64,000 bases of DNA from NCBI RefSeq assembly GCF_902635505.1, contig NC_045429.1, forward strand, positions 160,106,997-160,170,996. The letters are read 5' to 3'. The notes beneath the pieces are model-generated. The model searched no databases. It saw only the letters and a program-made list of their open reading frames with translations, and was not told the origin of the DNA. This DNA is from Sarcophilus harrisii (lineage: Eukaryota; Chordata; Mammalia; Dasyuromorphia; Dasyuridae). Position 1 is the stretch's first letter. Each line of letters starts with the position of its first letter. Positions 34,900 through 47,400 of this stretch are shown here, piece by piece. Both the position numbers and the translations under genes were made by a program.

Positions 34900-35405
34900 C
34901 CCTTCTATTTTTTGCTTGCTTTTAGTTTTAAATAGTTTTATTATTCTACTTTCATTTTTGTAGAAGGTACAGTGGTATTCAAATACATCATTTGTGAAAA
35001 TATTATGTGAGAAATTAGGAATTAATATATTACCATTTTCATAATAGAAATGTGGGAAAATTAATTTTGAGCTGATAACTGTTTCTCATTGAATTCATTA
35101 TAACTACTGAATGGCAAGTATCTTTTGAAAGCATATAATTTACATTCAGGAAACCACTTATTGCTTTTCAAGATGTGTGGGTTTTTATACATAAATATTT
35201 TTATTCCAATCTAAACCACTTTGCTTAGTTAATTATAATATTTAATAATAACCATCCATTTCAATGGTTAGGTTAGTAACTTTTATTGTATTCTGGAGCT
35301 AAAAACTGCTTTTGATTTAATTCCAGGAGGGTATTCATAAATTTATGATTTTGTATGTACACTTTAACTTTTATGTATGAATCTTGTTCTTGTTTACTTT
35401 TACAG
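34900..35405. other. End of intron 1, unique AT-rich
   Basis: No repeat recognised. It contains the acceptor region of exon 2. Confidence 0.4.
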
Positions 35406-35475
35406 AGACTGCTGATTAATTAAACATTCTATACTGGCATTTGACTTTTTCCAGAAAGACCAAATATGCCAACAG
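35406..35475 (+). CDS. AHI1: AHI1 exon 2: 5' UTR end plus start codon
   Basis: The acceptor TTTACTTTTACAG ends at 35405 and the donor ACAG|GTAAAC follows 35475. Only the last 10 nt code (ATG CCA ACA G); the ATG is at 35466-35468 in the context AAAT-ATG-C. The start is supported by the family, since human AHI1 also begins MPT and splits the fourth codon at this point. The exon is bracketed by a 122-bp direct repeat (34774-34895 and 37619-37740). Confidence 0.93.
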
Positions 35476-38418
35476 GTAAACTTTTTTAGAATGTTTGCTT
35501 GAAATTAATTTTTGCTCATTTTTAAAAATTCATGTTTCTTTTGGGGAAGATTAATTGAATATGGTAAATAGAATAGAATAGTCTACCTTCTCTAAAATAT
35601 TTTGATTTACACAATATTTAGTCTTCTTATTTTTTAATTAGAATAAAATTAAAGAAGGGAAAAGTTGCCTTTCCCAATATGTTACTTATATTATTTAAAA
35701 ACTTTCAAAATATAGTCTAGATAAATTTGATTATTTTATGTTATGGGCACTAAGCACATACAAGTAAGTGATTGGACCCTTTTGGGTTCATTTGACCTTT
35801 TGTTTTCTTTGACTCACTTCAAAGTGAATGAATTCTACAACAAACACTAGCAATTCCTGATATGTGAGAAATATTTATGAGGTGCTAATGACATTTGTCT
35901 AATTCAAAAATCAGTGTGGGTATTCAGTCTACTCCATCTTACCCTTCCCTTTTCACACTCTGTGATTCATGTCCTCCCAAAAATCCTCATTAGAGGATCT
36001 TGGTTTACCTTTAATTTTTTATAATACTTCATAGATAACAATGTAACCATTGGGAAGTATCTCTGTCTCACTGGCCTTCTACCTTTTCTGGCCATATATT
36101 ATCAATAGTTGACCTATTATACACCACTTTTCACACAAAAGTATTTGTTAGTAATATGCTTCAGACTGCTTCTACTCATTGCAAATGTCTTTTTGTTGCC
36201 TTTCAAGTCAGCTGTAGTTTTGATTCTTTAATTATGTTGCTTCATCACTCAGCCATATAGCATTATCAGGAAAAACCTGGTTTAAAAGATGAGTTTTAAT
36301 GTCAGGGAGCAACTTAGGAAAGTGAAAAAAATTGTGCAGCTTCCCTTATGTGATCTGTCTCACTGACTTTATTTTAATCAATTCTGGACTGAGCTCTTTT
36401 TCCAATGTTGGGCTTGTTCAAGCTATGAACTGGACATTAATTATTTTCCACTTTTTTTTTTCCTATGTGGTTTTCAACATACATTTCCTTTGAATGACCA
36501 TGGACTCATTGAAGAGACCCGTAGTATTTCACCCTTTACTTAGTACCACAATGTCATTCACAGGAAATGTGGAAGTACACATATTTCTATGTGAATTCTT
36601 TTGGCAAGCACATGTCATGCTAGTTAATATCTTGCTTGATGGTATTTGTTAAAGAATTGTATAATGAAGTTACCTCTTTTTCCCCCATGTTTCAAGAAAT
36701 CCTTTATGATCTGAATAATAAGTCTGGTGCTGATTCCCCATTGGAGCAAAGTCTTTAAGATTGTGTTTTGATCTATCAAGTGAACTGCTTTTTTAAATAA
36801 TCAATAAATATTCCACAAAACCACAAGCATTTTCTTAGTTATATTGAAGATGTAATCCCCTGTAAGGAATTCTTTATTAAAACATGTTTGCTCCCATCTT
36901 CTATTTTTGTCACTGATAACATAGACTATTTTCTTAAAGCTTTTAGAGTATTGAGAATGTAAACTTGCAGGTCAGTATTTATTGATGTCATTGTAAGTTG
37001 CCTTTCTAAAAAGTACTAGTAATCTTCAAAATAGTTTTCATTCCTTTGGAATCTTCCTATTTTCTGAGGTAAAATCCCCTTAGTATTTTTTAAAAGCAGG
37101 TTAATTTTAATACGTATTTCTCTGATGATTTTCAGTTACTTTTTCTGACTTTTAGTTTTCTTAAATACCATGCTGAATAAGTTTTGCATAATTATGCATA
37201 TATTTTTGTACTTAGATATAAAATCATTTTGTTTTACTTCTTGATAATTTACCACAGAGTGTTTTTCTCCTTCAGTCTAATTTTTTATATTCATTAATTT
37301 TTTCAATAAATATATATTTTTTTACATTATTCTTCTGTGTGATGCTATGGTTCATAGGGTCATGAAGAGTCAGACATAACTAAATGACAACAATATACAC
37401 TTACTAATATGTGTGTGTATATAATTGCATATACGTATGTGTGTATGTGTATGTGTCTGCATAAATTTAATAGAAACCTAGTTAATCAGTACTATTTTTT
37501 TTTTTTTTTTTTTGCTGAGGCATTTGGAGTTAAGTGACTTGCCCAGGGTCACACAGCTAGGCTCAGTGCTATTTTAAATAGTGTGATATGGTATACTGCC
37601 TTGTCATTCCAATTTATTTTAGAAAGGTCATTATTACTTCCTTCTTGGCTTTATTCCAATTACTTGAGAAAATAAGTGATTTAAATCTCGATTACCTATG
37701 ATAGTACTGTATTTAAAAATACATATTATCAAACTACTTTTGCCTGTGTAGACTTTCTTTGGGAAGACAAGTAAGATGACCTTCTAGTCCCATCTCTTCA
37801 AGGATAGGCCACATTTTGCTGTGATCCATACAGTAAAGCCTTTGGTGTATTCAGTAAAGTAGATATTTTGGGGGAACTCTCTTATCTTCCCCATAATCTA
37901 GCAAATGTTGGCAATTTCTTCTCTAGGACCTCAGTCTCTTCAAAAGCAGCTTGCTCTTTGGGTTGTGTTCTTGGTTCATATATAGCTGAAGCTTAGCTTG
38001 CAGAATCTCAAGCATGACTTTTCTGGTGTGTGAAATGAACATAGTTGTTTGGTAATTTAAACATTCTTTGGTTTTGCCTTTTTTTGGATTGGGATATAAA
38101 CTGACCTTTTCCAATTCAGTGGCCATTGTTGGGTTTCCCAGATTTGCTTAACAGTATTATCTTTTAGGGTTTTAAATAGCTCAGCTGGAATTCTATCATC
38201 TCCACTGATAGCCACTGATACCCACTAGACTTAGTATTAGCAATGCTTCTTACGGCCCACTTGCCTTCATTTTCTAGGATGTCTGGCTCTGGATCAATAA
38301 TCACACTATCCTGATTATAAAAAATGTTAATATCTTTCTTGTGTAGTTTTTTTATTTATTCTTTCCACTTCTTAATTTCTTCTGCTTCTGTTAAGTTCTT
38401 GTTATTTCTATCTATATA

Positions 38419-38451
<33 letters not shown>

Positions 38452-41400
38452 CATGTATGTATATAAATATAATAAAATATTTTGCCATTGGAATGTTTAG
38501 TTTCATATTTAGCATTATAATGTAGTCAGATATCTATTATTGGAAGATATTTATTTGGTTAGCTGACAATAACTTTTATAATATTTCCTAGTGGAAAGTG
38601 AAGCAAAGGCAAAAACCAAAGTCCGTTTTGAAGAATTCTTTAGGAGTCATGCTAATTTAGTAGCTGATAAAAAGAAACCCAAGAAGAAAGTTGTTAAATC
38701 TGAAGAAAACATTTTGGTAAGTTTATATTTTATTGATGATAAGAATTGTTTTTTTTTAATGATTTTTACTTTGCAGCTATAAGGAATTTTGAAAGTTTTA
38801 TTATGATAACAAATGTGTCATGACCAAAGATCTATAATATAAGGCAATAATAAGCAATAAGAATTGTTATCCTAAGTCCCACATCACAGTTGCTGTGGTA
38901 CCTGGAATGAATTGTGAAAAGCCAAGGGAATTTTTCTTGCTAGCATTATCAAAGTTTTAGGAACATATTCCCAGACTTCATTGTTTATGGTTTTTAGCAT
39001 AGTATTGGTGGATTATTCTCTCTCCCTCTGCCTCTCTCTGTATCGCTTTGTCTCTCTTTCTCTTTGTTGTCTCTCTCTGTATCTTTGCCTCTCTCTGTCT
39101 CTGTCTCTGTGTGTGTGTATATCTGTGTGTGTGTGTTTCTCTCTTTCTATCTGTGTCTCTGTCTTTGTCTCTGTCTCTCTATCTCTTTATGTGTTTATCT
39201 GTGTGTTTCTGTCTCTTGTCTCTCTCTCTCACTCGCTCTCTTGCTCTCTTTCTCTGTGTCTCTCTCTGGCTCTCTATCCATTATTCCATGTTGTCTTTGT
39301 ATTATTCCACCTTTAAAACTGCAATCTCTGCATTAGAAAAATTATAGCATTTTTTGAATTTGCCCTGGAAGGTGATTTGAAGGAATATGGTTGAAGTAAA
39401 GACATGTAACATATTTTTAGCAACACTATATGAAAGAATTTCAGTTGAAGAAAAGTTGTCACCTTACAGATAAACAAAAATTACAGAGACAGTAAATTTC
39501 TTGTAATAACAATAACTTAAGGCCCCTTATAGTGAGCATTAGGTGAGATACAACATTTAGATAAAACATGATCCCTGCCCTCAAGCTAGTTAAAGTCTAG
39601 TAGGAGAATGATATCTCAACAAAAATAGCTGTAGTGTCACCATTATATGGTGAGTACACTATACGAGTAAAAGAATAAAAGGCTTTGTGAGATCTGAGGA
39701 AGACTATTATCAACTGGAGTGATAATCAGAGAGTTTTTAAAAGTAATACAGCTACTTTGAGTTGAATTTTAAAAGGTGGATAAGAATTTATACAGTGAAG
39801 GGATGCAGAGAGAAAAAGAGTATGTGTGTTCCCAGTATCTCTATACAGATATATATATATATGCATGCATAAATGAATGAAGAGCATTTATTAAGCAATT
39901 ACTTTGTGCAAAGCACTGTGTTAAGCTGTACTGATACAAATACAAAAAATATACACACACACACATATATACATGTGTGTGTATATATATATATATATAT
40001 ACATGTATAAATGAATGAAGAGCTTTTATTAAGCAATTACTATGTGCAAAGCACTGTGCTAAGCTGTACTAATACAAATACAAAAAAGAGATGTTCCCTA
40101 TTATCAAGGAGTTGAATCCATATTTTGATTTCTAAAGTTACAGGGATAGTGAATGAACTAATAGGAAAATAGATTAGGCAGTATACTGATTTGATTATGA
40201 TTCCAGTTAAGGAGTACCTTTGATGTCAGAAAAAAAGTGTTGGTGATTTACTCAGTAAAGCAATAGCAATTTGAAATTAGGATTTCAAATTTGCATTAAT
40301 AAATTGCTGAACATTTTTGAAGAGAGGAGTTACACTTTTTCATAAAATATCTATTCATTAAAAAAGATCCAATACGAAGATTTACTGGAATGGAGATAGT
40401 GATCTAGGTGAGTGTGATAAGGCCCTGTTTTATTTTAAGAGTTGCTAATGAATAAAAGAAGAATGAATGAGTTTGAGGGATGAAATTCCTAGGTCCTGAG
40501 AACTGATTGGATATGGAGTGGTGAGAGGGAAGGAGGGATTAAAAATAACTTTAGACTTATAAACATACCAGACTGGGGCATAGTAGCACTATATACAGAA
40601 ATAGTGAATTTGGGAGGACGAGCAGCTTTCAAAAGAAATGTTTTAAGCTAATCTTGACACATGCTGAGTCTGAGATTTATTGTAGTGTGTGTAGAATCAT
40701 TTGTGGGTTCAGATTTGACTTCAGACACTTTGCATCTGTGTGACCCTGGATAAGTCATTTAACTTTGCTTAACCAGTTTCCTTAGCTGGAAATTTTTCTA
40801 AATATTATCATTTATATCAAAGTGTTGTGAAGATCAAGTAATATATATAATGTACTTTGCCAGTATTAATGCATTACATCAATCTTAATTATTCAAATTA
40901 TTATTGTCTTGTTTCCATATTTTATATGGGACTTAGCTAAAAATAGAGCTGGAACAATTTGATTTTCTGCTTTTTTATATTCTGAGTTGCAGAGATAGAG
41001 AAAAGATACAATTTTTGTAGTTGACTAAGAGTTTTAGTATGTAAGCTTACCTTCTGTACCCTTGACTCAGCTTCTGTACTGCTCTGAGGGTACACAAAAT
41101 CTGCGCTGTACATCATCCTGGATGACATCTCCTTACAGAGCCATTGTCCTCCATTTTCTTGTGTATGTTAAGATTTTAAACTTATTAAATCCAAATTCTA
41201 TTTTTTATATCACTAGAGAAATGAGATGAAAAATCTAATGTATTTTTCAGAAGAACCATATAGTTGATACTAGCCATGTGTATAATCAATAAAATAGCTT
41301 GGTTCAACTCCTAGAACTTGAAAACCCAACTCAACTGTAATGAGTGATAATAAATTTAGTGCTGGACTAATGCCTAATAGGTTTAAAATATTTCCCTAAA

Positions 41401-44400
41401 AATCCCACATTTTATATGTATTATTAGCATCACTATCATCTCATTCTCATATTTTTGTTAAGTTCATATGGAAATGGGGGGAATAGATGTATCTACTTTT
41501 ATAAATAAGATTAAGCTTGTCTTCTGTTGACTTGGGAAAACATCTATGGGAAACTCCAGGAGCAGGTAGAATGAGAGGTATGACATATACCTTGTACTTT
41601 TCCCTTTACATGACATCTATATTTTGAAAATATTCATGTCATAGAATTTGGAAATTAAGTTCATTAGGTATGCTAACACATTAAAATATAGTTGTCCAAG
41701 TTTTGTGGGTCAATGTTTTGTATAGCAAATTGTCTTTTATTGAGGTGAAAAGGTTCTAATGGATAATTCTAGCTACTTGATTATGTATTTTGGTGTATCT
41801 CATATTAAATTTTTGTATTCTGCAGTGATATATTTCACAGTTTGTACCATTCTGTTGCATAAAATGCATCAGTCAGTAAATCTAAGCTCTTTATATTTGA
41901 TCACAAATAAATGAACAGTGACTATTATTCTTATAAATTTTGAAACTATTTCTTTGACTTGGGAATAAAGACCTTTGTCATAGAAACTTGCTGAAGTGAT
42001 TTTTTTCTCCAGTTAATTTTTTCCTCTAATTTTAGATGCAATGGTATTGTTAATGCAAATTTTTTTAATTTCCTCTACATCTAATCTCTGTTAGACTGCT
42101 TTCTAGTTTTCCCAGTTGTTCTAGTTAATAAGGAAACTTTTGTTAGGGATAATTAATCCTTACCTTGGTAACTGGATCTTTGGATTTATTGAATTTTGGA
42201 ATTATTGAACTAAACTGAGTAACTTGTTAAAATGGAAAGAGTACCATTTAATTTTAATTGCATTCAAGAAAAAAATTGAAAAGATAATATTACACATTAT
42301 ATACTCCACTTAATATTTTCTTGCCATTTATGTTCAAATACATTTTTAAAAGAAATGTATATGTATTCTATTTCTAGCTTGACACCTTACGGAGTAATCA
42401 TGATCTTACCAAAGAAACAAGAAGTGCTGAAGCAATTATCAACAGCACTTGTAATCCAGAGAGGAGCCCCCGATTCACTAAAAACAAACCAAGGGATAGA
42501 GGTTCAATAGCTGAAAAAATAAACAGTGATGATTTTGCTTTAGAACAAAACCAGCAAGTAAAGCCCAATAAGAAGAAGAAGAAATCAGTGCTACAAGACC
42601 AGTCTAATAAAGAAGAAAATACAGAGGATGTGGAACCAGGTAGTTTTGAAAGAAAGATTAATCATTCTCCAAGAAAAACAAAAAATAAATCATCATCAGA
42701 TACATCTCTTCAAAAAAGTAAGAAGACAAAAAATGGCTCAAATGAAATGAGAGACACAACTGAATTAGATGAGGAAGAACAGCTAATAAAAGCATATGAA
42801 CTTCAAGTAGCTGAAGAAGCAGCTAATGCAATTAGGAAGAAAATAAGAATGAAACTTAAGGAACAGATGTCTCATTTAATGTCTGATAATCAAAGCCAAG
42901 AAGAAATATTCAACAGTGAAGTGGAAAAAAATAAGAAAAAGAAAAAAGTTCCAGATATGCTTGAAAAAGAAACAAGGTATTTTACCACTGGTAAATTGTA
43001 TTGATTGCATTTTGTAGAACTCCTTGGATTTTTAAATGATTTCCCAGGCTAGTTGTTATTTCATATGTGAAAATATATTAAGATATATTTGGAAATTATG
43101 TCAGCACCATATCAACATTATTTTTAAAAAATACATATTTTTAAAAATCAAATGAGGCATCTTTTCTTAACAATTCCCTAGCCTTCTGGATTTTTCTGTA
43201 AGATGATTTTCATGTACGTTCAGGTTTGTCCAGATTATGGCATGACATTATATAGAAGCTGACCAAGTATACTGTTTTTTGCATTTTGGCATTTATCAAT
43301 ATTTGTAGAATAGAACCTGCAGCTGCACATTTAATACTGAATTACTGTTTTTCTTAATGACACTAGTAAATACATCTTTGGTTATCAAAATATTCCTACC
43401 TTTTAAAAAATTAAGTTAATGATTTGCTATATTTAAAAAAAATTAAAAGTTAATGATTTGCCAAATCTTACAATAAACCCATTTTGACTTTCCTGTTTGC
43501 TTTGATTTTTGCTTAATGATATGTCAATATTTAAAAATCTCTAAAAAAGTTCATATAGAGGATTTTTTTTGGTAATAGAGAACTTAAATTTTTCTAGTTT
43601 AACTTATATCAATTTTTGTACTTTATATATTTATTTTATTTTATAAATATATATACTTATATAAAATATATTTTTAATTTATAAATTATTATATCTATAT
43701 ATCTACATATTTACAAACAATAGAGGGAGATGTGGCTTCTGTATATCATATTTACTTGCATATTTTCCCCTTTGATAAAGATAGATAAATTTTTAGATAT
43801 TTTAGATAGATATTTTCCCCTCGATAAAGATGAAACTCTATGCAATCTAGAACTTAAGAATAACTGCCTTAACATAGTTTCATATTATGTACATAACCTT
43901 TTTTTGAATTAAGGGCAAGCTCTCGTCAAAGTCCCAGAGAAAGAAAAATGTTCTTTGAGTCACCATATTTCCTTTTGGCCATGTGTTGAGCACATTGAAT
44001 ACTGCAAAGTGCATTGAGGGGAGGGGAGGGAGCACTTTAAAATAATGTTTTGTTCTTTACTAAAGTTCAGGTGATGGCCCTCACTTCTGTAGTAGAAAAG
44101 TTCTTCATAATTTCAGGTTCCCTTCTTGCAAAATTCCTTTTTTCCAAAGAATATACAACCCAAGGAAATTCATAATGCATGGTAGTATGCAAGTAACCTT
44201 GAAATCTGTGTCACTCTACATGAGTTCTGCTAGATCTTATAAAATGGAAAGTTTTTGAGGATGAGCTCAGCAATGCCATAAAAACATATCCCTTGCCTGT
44301 GTACCAGCTTGTTACAATTCAGAGAGAACCATCACAAGATGCAGTTTTGAATTTTTGCAGCTATAAACAACTTATTTGTTGACTAAATTGAAGAGATGTG

Positions 44401-47400
44401 ATCTGTATAAGTGGAATAAAGTTCTGAACTTGGAGAAATGATGGATTCTTAGAGTAGAAGCATAAACTTTTAACCTGGTTATCTAATGTATTTTGAAAGA
44501 AAGGAAAATGATGTCACCTCTAATCTAGATCAGAGATTTTTTTGCAAGCTAAGAACTCAAGAAGAAACTTTATCTTTATTTTTTCCTAGTTTTTGTAAAA
44601 TTTTTTATTTTGAAAATATTTTTACATATGTTTCTTTAAAAATATCTTTAGCTTCTTAAATTTATAATTAAATATTAATTTTAAATTATGTCTCATTTCA
44701 CATGAACTTTTGGAACTTTCTGAGTCCTGCCTTGTTAATTTTTGCAAGAAAGCTATTAATTTCCTTCTGTTTATTTTACTTAGCAAAAGTAATTAGGAAT
44801 AACTTAAAGCTTTTATTTTTAAATTCCATATATTAAAATTCTACTTTAGCATTAATGCTTATTATGTATCATTAACATTATTAATTACATAGTTATACAT
44901 ACTATAACTACATTACTGTATGTCCTACCGATTTTATAGTTCAAAAATTCATAATTAATAATCCATAATTGTTCAGACATTGCAGAGTTTGAGATGGGCA
45001 ATAAAGGTCTCTATACATTAGGTACTTTGATTACATAAATGAATTGACTCAGATAAGAATAAATTTTAATGAGAATATAATAAAAATAATTATATTTGTC
45101 AGCTCTAAACTGAAGTGCTATATGGAATTAAAAATATTAATAGTTTATACTTAATATTTCAGAGATCTGCGATTTTGTCAGTATAGTACTTCACCCATTA
45201 CAATCCTCCTACAAATCATTAATTATTGAGGATTTCTGTGTTTGAAAAAATGTATTGCCTTGTGGTCAACCTGAATATGAATCTTTCCAAACTTAGAGTG
45301 GTAGTTGGATGATAGATATCCTTGAAGACTTTCCAATTTCCTTCAAAATATTAAGGTATTCCACAGCAAAGATAATATGATTTAAGGATTATCCTTCCCT
45401 GAGTCATGCATAACAAATTATTAGATTGCATATTATTTGACAGTATTTGGATGATTACTTTTCAGTGTGGCATCCCTTGCTGAGCTGCAACATAATGTAG
45501 ATGAAGAAAATATCAAAAAGAAGAAATCATCTGATGATGTATTTACTTCAGATTTTAATCAAGGGAATGAAATCAAGGCAGAAGATCAGATTGTTGAGGA
45601 AAATGTGGAATGGCCAAAAGCTAAAACAAGAAAGACAAAAAAGAAAACTAAACCAGGTTTGTGATCTATATAATTAGAAACACATATGATATTTCCTTCC
45701 CCAAACTTTTTGTCTTTTAAAAGCAAATCAAGTCACTAAAAATAATTTTTAAATGGACATATAGCTTAATTATACAATGGAAAGATCACTGGATTTGAAA
45801 TCAAAAGACTTCAGTTTAGATCCTAGCTAGATGTCTTAGTTTTGAGTTTCAGTTTACAGTGCAGTGGAGCTGAATTAAGATGATTTCTTAAGGCCCTCTT
45901 CAGCTCATATGATCAATGTGTTTGGTATTTATTTAGCACAACCTTTCAAATTCCACTAAGGTATTCTGGTACACATTTCTCTCTCTCTCTCTTTCTCTTT
46001 CTCTCTTTCCGCCCCCCCCCCCCCCCCCAATTCTGGTCCCAGCTCACTAGCATTTGTGTAATCTGTCAAAGATTGTCTGTTTCTTTGCTATCACATCTGT
46101 ATATAAACATACTGACAATTAAGCTCTCTATGTTGTTCATTCACCCATATTTCTTTATCCAGTTGGTTAGACCAAACTTTTCATTGTAATCATTAACCGT
46201 ATGTACAAGTCTCTGTAGTTTTCTGAGTTCGATGCACCTGAGAAAATGTCTTTTGGCAACTTTGAACATTGTGAGGTCTTTACTATCTAGAGGAAACAAC
46301 AAATAAATTCATGAAACAGATCTGATAATATTTGCAGTGTTCACACATAGATTTCCTCACTTCTATAGAGGAGGTGTGTAAGGTGCATCTTTTACTAAAC
46401 TTAGCACTTTAGTAAGGTGCTTGCTAGAAAGCAAAGATGCTTTCTTTGGGACCAACCTTAGACATTATAATTAAACTTCTTTCAATAAATTTGTGTTGTT
46501 TTCAACTAGTCAGTCAAGTACTGATTATTAAGTGCTTACTTTAGGCCTCTGGTCTGTGCTGAGAACAGGGGAATCCAGAACAAGACAAAATTAAAAACTT
46601 CCTCTGTTCTTAAGAAGTTTAGATGCCAATGGAAAAGATAATATGTAATTAAAATGCTATGTGGAAGAAACTTCTAAAATAGAGAGAAAATCTCTAGTGG
46701 CTAGGGATTTTGGGAGAGTTTGCTCCAGAAGGTTGACTTTTAAGAAGTCTTAGTGATATCAACAGGTAGAGATGAGGAAGGAGAGAATCATGTCTTAGGT
46801 TTAGCCATTTCAATGATGTAGAAATGAGGGATGAAATGGTGTGAGGGAAGAATAATTAGAAGGCTGACTTCACTGGACCACAGAATGTATGAATGGGGGA
46901 GTAAAGCATGAGAAGACTGGGCAGGTAGGAAAGGACAGGTTAAGAAGTCTGTTAAATACCAAGGATTTGATATAATCTGGGAAATCATAGAGGACCATTA
47001 GTTTATTAAGCAGAAGAGTAAAAATCACTTTGGAAGTGATTTTAGTAAAAAATCACTTTGGAAGATTGATTGGAGAGACTAGAGACAAGGGGACAAGGCT
47101 TTTGGGATGGTTTGGCTAAGAGGTGATGAAGGTCTGAACTAGGATGATAACTGCATGATGGAAGAGAGAGGGAAAAAGTAGATTTATGCAAGAGAAAATA
47201 TGAAGTTGGAAACAACAAAATTTGGCAGCAGATTCGATATAATTCAGGTGAATGAGGTAAGAATAACAAGTTGAGAATGATGGAAGGTTGCACTTTTCTT
47301 TACTCTTTGTATTTCTCTTGAGTTCCTAGTTGCCATTTCCTTTCCTGCTATATTTTTCTTCTTAATTTTAGCTTTTTGATAATTTTACAGAACTCATTTT

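Noticed and set aside
38981-39347. Three overlapping Leu/Ser/Cys-rich frames that look like membrane segments
   Set aside because: All lie in the TCTC/TGTC tract and occur in three phases, so they are low-complexity artefacts.
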